In this document: piece by piece, positions 10,996 to 22,890 of the stretch
Numbering within the stretch: the stretch's first letter is position 1
Layout of the letters: each line of letters starts with the position of its first letter
Assembly (NCBI RefSeq): GCF_011745365.1
Contig: NW_024468912.1
Span: 4,960,001 to 5,024,000, forward strand
Reading direction: 5' to 3'
From: Cryphonectria parasitica EP155
Lineage: Eukaryota > Ascomycota > Sordariomycetes > Diaporthales > Cryphonectriaceae
DNA length: 64,000 nt
The notes under the pieces: model-generated
What the model was told of the DNA's origin: nothing
Seen by the model: the letters and a program-made list of their open reading frames with translations, nothing else
Database searches by the model: none
Program-made: the position numbers and the translations under genes

Positions 10996-13693
10996 TTTTT
11001 TTTTTTTAGCAGCTCGTGAGAAACTGGAAGATAAAGAGATGGAACAACAGACCTAGTATCACATGCAGGTGAATCTTGGCTTGGGGAATGTCATGATGTC
11101 GTAAAAGCGATCGCCAGTGCATGCACTGACTAGACCCGTTATATCGTCACACATGATACTTGTTGAGAGACGGTACAACTCTGATCCAGATGGATTGCGG
11201 TTCGAAAATTGCCGGCGGTCCTGTGTTGTCTTTCAGTCATAGTCATGATGACCCTCCCCAGAGAGAATCCGCCTGAGCCAAGCATATCGGAGTAACTGTT
11301 CCAACCGATGATTCCCAGGAGCCTTCCAGCCTCCTGGCTATCTCGAACGAGGCTGAAACGTGTACAGCTGAGTTTTCGAGTGTCTTTGCTTTCCGGAACC
11401 ACTCTCGGTGTCTTTGCACCTGTTATCGCAGATCGGGACGGTTTTTTGAAAGCCTAGACACTGCGCCGCGATGGGACATCTATTTGTGCTGTCTGATGCG
11501 TTGTCTTGTTCTCGTGAACCTCAAACTACATAGCCCCTTGAGAATGGCAAGAGCAGCTCTTAATATGGACCCGGCGTTTTGGAATCGCCCTGCGTGTCCC
11601 AAGCGGTGCTCGTGTGCGAAACGACAATATCGTTCCAACATGATACGGAATACTTCAAATTCCCGCTTGGCTGAGCTCCTTAGAACAGTCAAGCTGGGAT
11701 AGTGGATGAAGATGTAAGTGAAAGGCGTGCCATGCACAGAATCAACCCGCAGCCAATCACTGGCGGTGCATTCGAAAAAGTGTGGAGAGCTGCTGCCCTC
11801 CCTCTTTGCAGCACGAACTGGCTTTTGCTTCATCTGGAAAATTTGACCTCGAGGTTACCAACCTCGCCAATGCGACTGCACATTGCGGCATAGTATGTGG
11901 GTTCGATCTTTCTCGTGTTGCTCTTGTGACCCCGCCTGAGGCTCCTGGTCAGGGCCTGACGCTGCATCTGCACCAATGGATGGTATCTTGCCCACGATCA
12001 GGATTCATTGTGAAAGTGGACGCCTTCCAGCTGAGGTCTCTCGATTGTGATTGTGGTTTCATTAGGGGGCTAAATGAGGTTTGTGGGAGGGGGGGGGGGG
12101 GGTTTGCGGAGTAGAATACCGGAGACAAACACCTCTCTTCTCGCATTGCCACGGAACTAGGCCGACCTCGGAGGTGGGACTGTATATGCTGCTCATGCCT
12201 TAGATTTATACTATGTATTCGCTGGAACTTATGGCACATAAGGATTGTGTTGCATATCAGAAGCAAGTCGTACCTTAGATGCATTCACAACTCTTGCTCG
12301 GGCTATGTGGCCACTGGAAATCCACGCACAAGCACGAAAACCTTGAGGCCCTACCCGTGTCACACTACAAGCATAGTGTGTCTGTGCGGCGTACAGTACC
12401 AGGAGTACGCAGCCCCTCGACGAGCTTCTTGCTGTTCCACTCTGCTCAATGGTACGATAAGCCAGTGAGGATTGAGAAATGACAAACGGAACAGAATCAA
12501 TACTGCAAGATGCCAACAGAACCTGTACGAATTTTCCCGAAGTTGGTTGCGCAGCCTTTTGATTTCTGACGGTTTTGCTTAGGAATGTGATTTGCAGGCC
12601 TCCGGAATATTGTGGGAACTGGGAGGGAAGAATCACGCCACTTTCAGGCCCAGCTCAAGGCTGACACTCTAACGCTATCGACCCCCATGCTGCCCAATGA
12701 TCAGGACCAAAACGAATCCGGCCAAATAGGCAGTCAGGCCGGTCTCAAACCTGAGCCACACACACACAAACCACCAACCTTAGGGGCCTTAGGGGATGAG
12801 ACACATCTTTTGACAAAGCACTACTGCGTGGAAACTCCACAAAAACTTTTACGCCATAAGTACTTCCGCAAAGCTACCAGTATTTCTCCAATACCATGTT
12901 GCCGATATTCCTCCGACTTTTGCAGCGAGGATTGCGGTCTCGAGCCCACTAGACAGCCCACTCAAGGAGCCTTGTTGCTCTCCATTCAGAACATCAGAAC
13001 GAGGCGTGCGCCGCATGTTACTTTGCTAGGAATCATATTCATGTACTGAAGCTATCACGAGTAACGGTACTAGTTTCTACGATTCCCTTTCCAGAAAGCT
13101 CGACGTTGACACTGGTCACCTGCAAGCTTTCCAAACATAGTACATCATGGTACTAGTAGCATTCATTGTCATGCACCCTTGATTGACACCCTCAGCCGGG
13201 CATCCCGAGGTTCCAATCGGGCAATACCGGCCAAAATTTGACCTGTTGAGAGGGACCACTCCACTGTAAACTTCTTACCCACTCCACAAAACATGACTCC
13301 GCAAAGTATATCCACCCCCTACCCCCACACTGGCTTCTGACATATACACTATGGTAGCTCTTTTGCTAAATCGTCTTCGCCATTCCTTTTCTCTTCTCTA
13401 CTACCACAGTAAGCCACAACACCCTTCATCTCATAACACACCAACGCGCACTCTGCCCTCTTGACTCTCGAAACCGACTTTCAAGCAGGCCAGGTCGGCC
13501 CTAGCCATTGTCCGAGCACCTCTTATTCTAAACCCTACCATATCCTAAAAATAGAGTATGTTCAAGTGCATGGATTAATCGCTTTTCAGCCGCCCCCCCC
13601 TTTTTTTTTTCTTCTTCTTCTTTTCTTTTGGCCACAAATCCTTGCGACTTGGACCCTGACAAGATTTAGCAGTTACCATTCACAAATCACATC
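10996..13693. other. Gene-poor region; CT-rich promoter before next gene
   Basis: Contains poly-T (about 10992-11008), a poly-G run (about 12090-12102) and several overlapping short frames without motifs, so no gene is called. At 13590-13629 a poly-C, poly-T, CTT-repeat tract lies about 65 bp upstream of the next ATG; pyrimidine-rich tracts just before the transcription start are common in fungal promoters. Confidence 0.5.
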
Positions 13694-13945
13694 ATGGTTG
13701 TCATAACGAGGGTAATATCCTTGACCAATTTCGTGGTTGCAAGCTCAGCTCTTGGATTCCAAGTATTCGTTCTGTACCCGTGGCATAAGGAGCTGGACGC
13801 TGGGTTTGAAGAGCTGAAGAAGGAGCATCTACGCGTTCTCGGTGCAGTCAGCGGAGGTCCAGCCATTACCAGGGAACAAGGACAGGTCATGCAAGAGAAG
13901 CTCTCCGAGTTGAACCAGAAAAAGTGGTGGTTTCAGAGTAGATGA
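13694..13945 (+). CDS. Small single-pass, mitochondrial-type conserved fungal protein
   Basis: An 84-residue single-exon protein. Residues about 5-28 are a hydrophobic helix (ISLTNFVVASSALGFQVFVLYPW), followed by a charged amphipathic, probably coiled-coil region (ELDAGFEELKKEHLRVL ... EKLSELNQKKWW) with a basic C-terminus. I recall similar short proteins in many ascomycetes, often loosely annotated as mitochondrial, but no function can be assigned. The start is supported by the CT-rich promoter tract and by a CACATCATGG context. It is the only apparently intact gene between 7.4 and 18.8 kb. Confidence 0.7.
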   Translation: MVVITRVISLTNFVVASSALGFQVFVLYPWHKELDAGFEELKKEHLRVLGAVSGGPAITREQGQVMQEKLSELNQKKWWFQSR

Positions 13946-15717
13946 ATAATTGAGTGGCCATGGCCCTCTTACAACGAAGCGCCCCATACCTTGTAATAAA
14001 CATAATCATGCGAGAACGAGATATCCAGCCTGCCGACAATGCCGACTACATCCCAGTTAGCGCCGTGGATGGCTAGCCTATCATGCTCTCATCTGCAATG
14101 CACAAAGTCAATACTTCAGCGTTGACGCTATGCGCTCGTAAGCACTCCGTAGGAAAGGGGGTTCCATTTTCTATATATATATATAAACACATAAAACTGT
14201 CAAGAATGGAGGAGGAAAGCAAAAAAAAAAACCAAAAAAAAAAAAAACCCCGGCAGCTCTGCAAGCGGCTCGAGCTCCTTCTGGAAATATGTACTTTCAC
14301 TCATGACCTCTACAGCTACCACCATCAGGTGTCTCGGTGAATTTTAGGCTTATGGTTTCCCTGTTGTTTCTACTAATACGGCTGCCTCTCTATCCTTCAA
14401 TCTACAGGGGTCTCCGTTGCAGTGATCATATCAAGTCATCACAAGGCCATGAGGACTGCCCTTGGGAGCCGCTCTTCGTTACGACCACTTATTCAATTAT
14501 GCCTAGCTCAACTTGATTACATACAGTAACCTGTGGCTTCATTCCTTAATAGAAGACATGGAGGTTCACGCGCTAGAAGCTCAGAACTGTGGATACAGCT
14601 GTGTTGTTATACTATGGTACGGTAGTCCAGCTGTCTGTGGGGCACTTGACGCCATAGAACGTTCTGGGTTTGGCGCATTGCAACTCTGCAATTATGTAGA
14701 ATGACTTTGGTGGCAGATTGAGGCCTTTGAACTACTATGCCTCGATGTTTATTGCTACTGTTAAGGCATTTGATTATGACAGCTTCTTGATTCGCATTCG
14801 GAATCAGAGCAGTAGATTAATATCTATACACATGTGTAATTTGATATTTCTGCGTCTTGTATGTTGTAAGAAAGGCAAATCTTGAAATGCGGTCTTCATT
14901 TCCAATCACAACTTCCGTGTATGCGTACTTTTCGATCGGCTGCTTTGAAAGCTTGAACAGCTTTTATGTTCGGTACCAGCATACATAAGTTACCAACGCG
15001 AATCAACCAATGGAATCAACGGTATCAAGCGCCAACAGCAAAGGAGAGGGACAAGGAAGAGGGGTGGGGGGCAAGAAACAACTTCTACTTAGGAAAAAAA
15101 AAAAATTAATCACAAAACCCTCATACACGAAAGGTTGTCACAGCTTGATGAGAGAGTGATGGTTGACCAAGGTGGGCTGGCTAAGGCAGAAGTTGCGCGG
15201 ACGACCACTCAGACACCTTATTCAGAAGAGAACCTCTCCGCCTACTTATCACTTTTCCTCGGTTACTGAGCCTTTGTACTGAAGCCAATATTTGCGCTCA
15301 ACTTTGAGACTGAAAATTTATTAATACCGGGCGTCAACGCCGGGATTTCGTAGAGTAACGATCAAGAAACCAAATGAGCAACGTGGGACAATATCATATT
15401 ATCAGCATGCGAAGAAATCAATAAGTGCACCCATCACGGGATTGCTAGGCAGATCATGCTGTCGGATTGGTCATCATTGGATGTATTGGTAATGCTGTAG
15501 AATCCTTACGTCCACGAATGTTCATGCGTCGGTTGGCTTATCCAGACCTAGTTGTGGCAGACGATCACCTGTTAATAGAAATTTCATTTGATTGAAGGGG
15601 TGTGACGTGATGCAGAACTCCAGAATATTGATCCGGAGTTGATCGGTGTTTGTTGTAGCCAAGATTGCATTCGCTCCCGCCGAGACACGAAGAGTCCGTC
15701 GTCTACTGAAACGACGA
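13946..15717. other. Intergenic, no gene seen
   Basis: Contains a short (TA)n run near 14175-14185 and A-rich tracts with embedded C runs at 14218-14250 and 15090-15108. Nothing else recognised. Confidence 0.5.
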
Positions 15718-16671
15718 TGGTAATCAATCCTCCCAAGCCCATCCGCTCGTGGATGGCTCGTGCGTATCTTCCTGTGGATGAGATGTACGGAAAGAGTGCT
15801 GACGAGGATCTACAGCTCCTGGCCCCAATCCAAGAATGGTAAGCATTTCAAGAGATGCGTTCGGGCTCAAGTGCTAAGGTAATGCTCTTCTTAGGTGCTT
15901 TTCTTGCTTGAGGAGCTTGGATTAAATTACGAGATCAAATCATTTCATGTCAACGATGTTAAGAAGCCGCCTTTCATCAACATCAACCCCAGCAAGTACT
16001 CTCGTGTCAACCTTCTTCTTTTTCTCATTGTTCTCCCCGCCTCCAGCATGAGGACATAGCAACCTAATGCTTGATTTGTATTCCAAACCGTAAGAGCTTC
16101 TCAAAGATATTCTGTAGGATATTGAACTTTTCATTCTAATCAGTAACAGACGGCCGCGTGCCAGCGATCGAAGATCCCAATCTCGACCTGAATCTACGGG
16201 ATTCAGGCGGTAGCAACCAATATATCATCGAACAATACAACATAGACAGGCGCCTCATATATACTACTATCAAAGACAAGCACTTATGTAATCACTTCCT
16301 TTATCTTCAAATAAGCGCTCAGGTTTCTATTACGAGCAATGCGGCTTCTTTTAGCACTTGTTTCTAGAGAAGATCCTCTCAGTGATTAGGCGCTATTCAT
16401 ACGGAACCAGGCGTGTACTAGGTATGCTGGAGATCGTGCTTTCTGCTAAGCCTGCAAGTGCACAGTAGCTCGTGGGTGATAAGATGACCTCTGCTGATAT
16501 GGCCTTTGTATTGTATAAATCTCGCTTGAAAGAGGTCCTCTTATAGCTGTGGGATGAGAACTGGGCTGGTGTGCCGCAGTCCGTGCCTGGCATGAACATA
16601 TGGTGGAGTTGCCTTTGTGGAAGCGTGCTATAGAGACATGTGCTCGACTGATGGAGGAGCAGGGTTTATAA
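15718..16671 (+). pseudogene. Glutathione S-transferase (Ure2p-like) pseudogene
   Basis: The pieces follow a fungal GST in order. TAPGPNPRM ends at 15838, then comes an intron with a good GTAAGC donor (15839-15894). VLFLLEELGLNYEIKSF and VNDVKKPPFININP run from 15895. After a second intron relic (15996-16149) come GRVPAIEDPNLDLNL, QYIIEQYN and KDKHLCN from 16150, then RRVLGMLEIVLSAKP, LVGDKMTSADMAFV and finally HMVELPLWKRAIE ... LMEEQGL with a stop at 16669-16671. Several in-frame stops (TAG replacing expected Trp before HLF and LVGDK) and at least two frameshifts destroy it. The TGG to TAG changes fit RIP. The N-terminal thioredoxin-fold and C-terminal helical domains are both present, so it was once full length (about 220 residues). 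Confidence 0.85.
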
Positions 16672-16833
16672 TGGAATGGTAATGTCCAATTCTTGGACGA
16701 AGGAGTGTAGGAAAGGGATATCCCACGGCATCTTTTCTGAACCCGAAGGCAGATTCTGGGAAATGACAGTCTTGTTCTTCCATCTTGGTCTTGGGCATCC
16801 ACCGGTGGTTCGAAATACTGGATTGCTAGCCTC

Positions 16834-17140
16834 TCAACTGTCGACGATGATGAAGCAGTGATTCGTACGACCCCAGCAGGGTCCCTGTGTGTGGTTGGCT
16901 AGCTTTTGAAGGTCAATATCAAACAAAGAGATGTTGACTACCACTGTCTCGTCGCGTTTGGGACGAAACATATTACAATTATGGAAGCCAATATATTTCG
17001 GGTAAATCCCAGGATCGTTCGCCCAAGCCTTCTGCAAAGCAACAACAGCATCCTCGGGTTAACAGTAATGGATCAAGACTCGATCAAGCCAATATCTACT
17101 TCAATCCACGAGTGCGTTTTTTGCTGCATCATAGGCAAGA
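16834..17140 (-). pseudogene. Relic of an unidentified protein gene (C-terminal end)
   Basis: A clean coding-like stretch on the minus strand (NDPGIYPKYIGFHNCNMFRP, KRDETVVVNISLFDIDLQ, GPCWGRTNHCFIIVDS) ends at a TGA, and is preceded by stop-interrupted sequence in the same frame (DAAKNALVD). Residue usage is protein-like, but I do not recognise the family. It is called a relic because no open upstream frame or start can be joined to it. Confidence 0.45.
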
Positions 17141-17372
17141 GTGAACGTAGTTTACACGACCTCTGATAAGCTAATTGTAGTCAGAAGACACCTTTAGAAG
17201 AAGTACCAATGAAGCATCTAACGTGACCAAGTCTGGATAGGCACTCTATGCGACAGCTAAAAGAAGTGACCACTCCCAACTGACTAGAAACGGCTGTGGC
17301 CTATATAGCTGCGTAGACGGTCGGACTCACACACACTCTAGCAAAGTCAATTTTGGCCGTACCTAGATAGGG

Positions 17373-17742
17373 TCTCGAGCAGCACCGCTGGCTCTCATGC
17401 TCCTGATGACTCTGATGACTCTGCTCGGTCTGCTGGTTCTACTGGCTCTGATACCCCTGAAGACACTCGCAGATTGGAGTTTGACGACTTACCCCACGAC
17501 GATGTAAGTCTACAGCCTACATTGGGATCCCATAGCACATGGTCGGAGTACAGTCTCACTTCAACAGCCTAACTCCGTCGATTTTCGACAGATTGGACGT
17601 TCGAGACATATTCTTTGGGCAATAGTACTGGAGACGGACATTGGTGGCGGGGAAGAGTACAAACGCATCGGGCTGGTGCTGTTGTATCCTTCGGCTGTAT
17701 CTTCGGGGAATATCTTATCGACTTCTTTCGTGTTGGTTTGAA
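17373..17742 (+). pseudogene. Possible remnant of an unidentified gene
   Basis: An acidic Ser/Asp-rich segment (HAPDDSDDSARSAGSTG ... RRLEFDDLPHDD) ends exactly at a GTAAGT donor. About 65 bp further, at 17568-17742, is RHILWAIVLETDIGGGEEY, KRIGLVLLYPSAVSSGN and a stop. The second piece weakly recalls the C-terminal region of HET-type proteins (Y-R/K-R-I/V-G). Too short for a firm call. Confidence 0.35.
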
Positions 17743-18856
17743 AAAACAGCTTTTCCACTTGGCGATGGGATGCAATATTCGTTAGCTCATTTGTCATAGA
17801 TTAATTGGCATGTAGCTTACGAAAGAGGTAATAAGCAACAAAATAGAGTCTGTTCTGCATCTGGACGTGAATCATTTCATTGACAGTTTATGTCAATTCG
17901 TGGCTCACAGCGGTTTTGAAGCGCAAGTTGAACTTCACTGCGGTTCGGGTTTTAGTGACCTAAGGTTGGGTTAGACTTACCTTGCAGCTGTCTCGGACAT
18001 CTTATTCACCACCCATGAATTTTTTCTACCTAAGAGCGTGAAAGCCATTTTTTTTCATATTGCGGGTGGCAAGGAATGTCATACTCGCACAGTTTTCTCA
18101 GGCTATATGCTCTCGAAACTGATGCCGATAAGAGTTATCAAAGACAAAGGACTTTTTCGGAATCTTGGTGCCCTCGCTCAAGCTCGTGCATCATCTGAGC
18201 GGATCCTCAATCTAGTGTCAGCTTCCTAGAAGCAAGCTGAATTGCTGATATAAGCATAACTATAGCGCTTTAATAAGCGCCTCGCAATGCTTACGCCAAA
18301 GATGTTAAACAGAAGGTGGTATCAGTGGGTGGGTAGCTTACTCCACGGGGGTGCTGCAGGTTGACTGTGGACTCGAGCCTGTAACATCGTCCTATGATTT
18401 TGCCTTCCATTTTCCCTTTCTTGAATCTATGAACTGTGTCACGGTGACATCTGCTGGGGTCGAAATATCTTCCGTCTACGCTCGTGCTACGTAGACCCGC
18501 AGTACATAGTGCTTGTATCGCGCTGTAAGGACGAATGATTAGAGATGAATTTGTAAATTACTGAATTTGTAAATTACAGAATTTGACAATTAGACCAAAC
18601 GAGAAATTCGTAGCGGCTAGAGTTGGATTAGACTGTACTTGGCCTCCCGGCAACGTTGAAACTGTGCCAGTGAAACCCTTGAGGGCGATCAAGAGCTGAG
18701 GGTTGGTCTTGAAAGATTTGTATTTTGTGTCCTGTCTCCGCCATTTGACTCTTCCGTTCTTCACGACTATTAGCAATGCTAATTGAATGCGAAGATAGAT
18801 TATTCATCTGCAATCTGTTTGAGTTGTTCTGGAAGAAATTGACTTGGTATATGAAT
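17743..18856. other. Intergenic, no gene seen
   Basis: Apart from a short tandem repeat at 18546-18592, nothing recognisable. Its right end is the 3' flank of the DUF1275 gene. Confidence 0.45.
18546..18592. repeat. 16-bp tandem repeat, nearly 3 units
   Basis: TGAATTTGTAAATTAC occurs twice exactly (18546-18561, 18562-18577), followed by a diverged third unit. Confidence 0.75.
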
Positions 18857-19837
18857 TTAATTGGAATCCTCTTCGACCTGATCAACCTTCCAGATTAGCC
18901 ATGCGAAGCTGATGGTAAACTTGATTCCACAGACGAGCCACAGCACGGGCTGGACCTCTCCAGTTCCTTTCAGCATCCACCCTCCCAGAATACTACCAAC
19001 AAGAGTCAACACAAAGCCCGCAATCCGGTTGTTTCTCTTGCGATTGCCATGAAATATAGGCATTGTCACCAACTTGGGGTCCGACATGAGGTCGCACAGT
19101 AAGCTTGTGATGACAACCGTCGGAAGCTCATTGACGGCCAGCACGCGAGACGCCACAATCTGGCCCGCAGCCTGAAAACTCAAAAGTGCGATGGGTGCTA
19201 TCTCTCGCCAATCCGTGGCGCCGGTGCTGCTCTGGCGTTCATTGATAGTGCCGGCCTGGATCAATGCGGCAGCCAGGCACACGCACACGGCCTGAATCAG
19301 GAAGCCGAGGGAAAGAGACCCACGCTGAGCTTGCCCGGGGCTAAGGCGTCGGTAAAACCGGCTGAAGAAGAGAGCACCAATCGCGAAGCAACCAATTGAA
19401 CACAGCGAGCGTGCCCAGTCGTATGGCTTGTTGTTCTGATTGGACCCCCCTAGGGCCAGAAAAATGGTGTTGCCCGTCTGCATGGAGACAAACGTGCCAT
19501 ACGCTGGACTAAGGGTTAGCTGACGGATCCCATATCAGTGACTCTTATCTGGTCTTGAGAGTTGACTTTGGAACTCTCTAGCCAGATGAGTCTCACGGTC
19601 GAAGCATGTGCCGACCAGCAGGTTGCGATAATTCATATTCGTTCTGTATGCGTGCTTACCTTCGAACATAGTTGTATCCAGAAGACCTGTGATAAAACAA
19701 CAAGCCAACAAAGGGAGATTGGCGAGGTTCCCATCGACGGGCAACCGCAATTGTTGCAAAGAGCGCTTTACAAAGCTCCGATCCGACTGGGAGTCAGAGG
19801 AAGCATTGCCAGCCTCAGCCTGCGACTGCGTCTGCAT
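18857..19837 (-). CDS. DUF1275 (YoaK-like) integral membrane protein
   Basis: Two exons, 19837-19660 and 19503-18857, joined across a 156-bp intron (donor GTAAGC, acceptor CCAG), give 274 residues. The join rebuilds the family signature MFEAYGTFVSMQTGNT, which confirms both splice sites. The hydrophilic N-terminus (about 30 residues) is followed by about six hydrophobic helices (LPLLACCFITGLLDTT; GCFAIGALFF; LGFLIQAVCVCLAAALIQAG; IALLSFQAAGQIVASRVLA; IAGFVLTLVGSILGGW; VLWLVCGIKFTISFAWLIW). Conserved NELPTVVITSLLCDLMSDPKL is present. The family is widespread in bacteria and fungi and its transport or other role is unknown. Length fits the family (about 230-290). Confidence 0.9.
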
Positions 19838-22800
19838 TGTGTAGCTTGTGAATGATTTCGGCTGGTACAGACCAAGAGATGATGGGCCGGATCACATGAA
19901 CGTGGATTTCGATAGAGGTGTGTGTCAACGACGAAGAGAACGAGGAGGGAAGTGCAAAGCTGTTGAGCTTTTTGTTAACATTATGCATGAATCTCCATTA
20001 CGAGAGACATACTGGCAATGGGCGTATTGGCTCGGCGCCAAGGAAGAACCTCTCCTATTGACCGGTGAGAGGAATTTGACTCCAACAACATGTAACGTCT
20101 GCTATCAAAACCGGAACCTGGGCTCTTGGCGATGCAAGTACGGAGGAAGCTAGACATCTTCCGTGGATCACAAAGTTCAGGATCAATCAGCGACGTGCGT
20201 CGAGGATAGGAAAGGAGACAAGAGGCAGTTGAGAGCTCAAACTAGTTTCGATGCCATCGAAGTTGCGAGATTCTTCCAAAATTTCGATATCGGCCCTTCC
20301 TCAAGATGTGGCTACCTCGCAAATGGGGTCGCTTGTCCAAGGTGCACTATCTATTGTCTTGGCCCCTTCTTGACCACGCGTCGCGCGTGTCAACAAGTTC
20401 AGAAAGAGGAAGCTGTGCCCGAGCAGCTGAGAGGCGAAAGATGACAAGAAAGGTAAGCCGGCGAATCCACAGCACAGAAACCAGGTAAGGATTTGCGAGA
20501 CGCAACCATGAAGTCGAGATAGAGCTGCCGAGAGGGACCGGAATCCTTACCCTCCGGTGGAACGGAAGCCACTCGCTTACTGTCACGACATCCATAGCCA
20601 GCGAGACCCCTCCTGCCACGATGGATCCCCTGCCCCGCTGTAAACCAAAGACCCGAATGAGGGAAGAGTGGGCAACGTTCATCCGATCTCTTCAAAGATC
20701 GAACTAAGTACGGCTCTTTGGAATACATACATAATCTCTGTTGTAGTCAAATCAAATGTCTGGAAGTGGTCTTGCTCGAAAAGAAACATGTTTGTAAATA
20801 ATGCATGGCGAGGAAGGGGAATCTATAACAGCTATAACAAGATCAATGTATTTCTCTTCAACTAACCCCCCCTTTTTTTCAAGCAAAGACCAGGCCCTGC
20901 GGGACCAGGCAACGCTGCCTGCCGAAAGCCCAACGAATGTCGTCTTGTTTCCGAATGGCCTCCCGCCAAATTCCATTGGCTCTCGCATCCGGGACTTTGC
21001 TGTCCGAACGACCCATATTTAAAGCTACAGCCAAGCACGGTTATCTCGGGTCGTGGGTGTTCGAATTTAAAAGCGCGGGCACTCCCGTAGCGGCGTAGCA
21101 TCAGAGAGGGTCCCGCGGCCCAAACCCGTGGCCTTGTAGGCGCCATTATCTACCGAGTTCAGGCTTGGCCAGGCCTTGGCACGATAAACCATTACGCCCA
21201 CAGTACAAGCAACAGCCATACGCCATCCCAAAATAAAAAAAAATAAAAAAATGGACACGAAGGCTTCTTGATGCGCGATGCGACGTGAGGTCCGAAAGCG
21301 GCAAGAATCTCCCTTGGCTCTATCTTCTGCCTCCCCGATGTTGCAATGCAGCTAGCCTTGCGGCCCTCCCGTGAGATGCCTTGCAGCAGGGCCATGACAA
21401 AAGCTCCAAACTTTGCCTCCGCATCTCCTGCCCCCCCCCCCCCCCTCAGGGTGCTGACCTGCCCGGGTGGGGGGGAGGGAGCCAATCGTCCAGCCTATCA
21501 GAACAGTTGCGAAAGTTGTACCGACGATGCCTTCCTCATCTTTCTCTCGAGCACAGTCTAGACTGACAATCCGGCGGACGTTCCCGAAATCCCACGTTAT
21601 GGCCAAGGAGGGCTTGAGGTACACGGCTGAATATCGTGATCCTTGTTTTCGGCATATTGTTCGAGTCAGCATCTTGCAAGGTCGGGCTATTGTGTGTCCT
21701 CTACTCATCTCAGGGATTATAGAGCAGGGCATGAGTCGGCCGAGTTGCCAGATGATCACTCGGAAGGTTCCATGATGAGTGGTAACAATTAAAGTTCTCG
21801 GCCGATGAGCATCACCCTCGCCACCAGAGGATCTCCCCCAGGAATCGAACCCCATCAACGACCAGGGAAGTGATCCATTTTATCTCGGTCCTTCAATTTC
21901 ATGCAGTGACACACCCATCTAATCAGCTTACATGTGCAGATCACTTCTCAAAAGACCAGAATGGCTGAAGTAGCCGCGTCTGTGAATCTGAGCGAGAAAC
22001 GTCGAAACAGGGCTACGACGGCGTCGTCCAAAAGCCACTGTCGATTCCTGCTCTCTTTGCTCTCTTAAGACATGGTATAATATATATGACGACCTTTTGA
22101 TTGTGGCTCTCGCAGCTGGATCTGGTGTGAAATGAACCGGTATGTATAGCTCGCGAGGCTGAATAAGCGGTGAAAGTTAAATGTTCCTGCTGGCCGAACG
22201 ATCAGGCGCTGACTGAACACGCAGGTAGGGACGTACAGAGCTGGAGGTGCATGATGGAAGGCCAGGAACATGGCCCACAGTCCGCGATGCAAGTTCCTAT
22301 TTGGACGTGATTATCAATTTGATCCGACCATGCAGGTGATGCCAAGGGCGCGCGGCCCCGTACGTGATAAGGTCTGCTGCCCAGGTCGTAGAGTCTTGGC
22401 TGTCTCCTTGCAGGACCAGCGATTCAACACAACGACCTGCTCTTATTCGTGTTATCAGTGAGTCCATCGTTTTGAACCCTGGCCCATTCGCTGACTGCTG
22501 ACCTCGGGTTTCATTCTGGTATCGCCTCATATCTTGGTGTTTCTGCAAAGTAACCAAAACGGAAGAGAGTCATTGACACCATTTCGGGCTTCGTCCGTGG
22601 CGAGGATGGAAGTGATTTGAGGGGGCTTTCTTGGCAGATTACACAAGGAAAAGCACTCCGCGGACCCAGATACGAGGTTACGAGAATGCAGGTATTGTAT
22701 TAATAATGTTTTGGCAAGTCGCAGGATGAGACAGAGAAGACAGGCAACTATAAGTATCACGGATGCCTTCACTTCAAAGGCTGTGATTTGGTTTGTTTTT

Positions 22801-22890
22801 GAACGATAAGTCAACCTCAGGAAACTCTTCTTTGACATATTGTGTACTACTTCTCTCGCAAGCTAAATCCGACACCGGTAGCACTTGATC
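19838..22890. other. 3-kb gene-poor region
   Basis: No gene supported. Overlapping short frames lie on both strands, including a 168-codon minus frame across a poly-C tract at about 21430-21445. Also present: a poly-C/poly-T tract at about 20865-20880 and A-rich AAATAAAAAAA at 21232-21250. The last few hundred bases are the promoter of the PEP-mutase-family gene. Confidence 0.45.

Noticed and set aside
21352..21858. 168-codon minus-strand open frame
   Set aside because: Runs through a poly-C tract and has no motif, signal or splice support.
21835..21860. tRNA B-box-like GGTTCGATTCC on the minus strand
   Set aside because: No A box at the right distance, no pairing acceptor stem and a poor T stem; a chance match.
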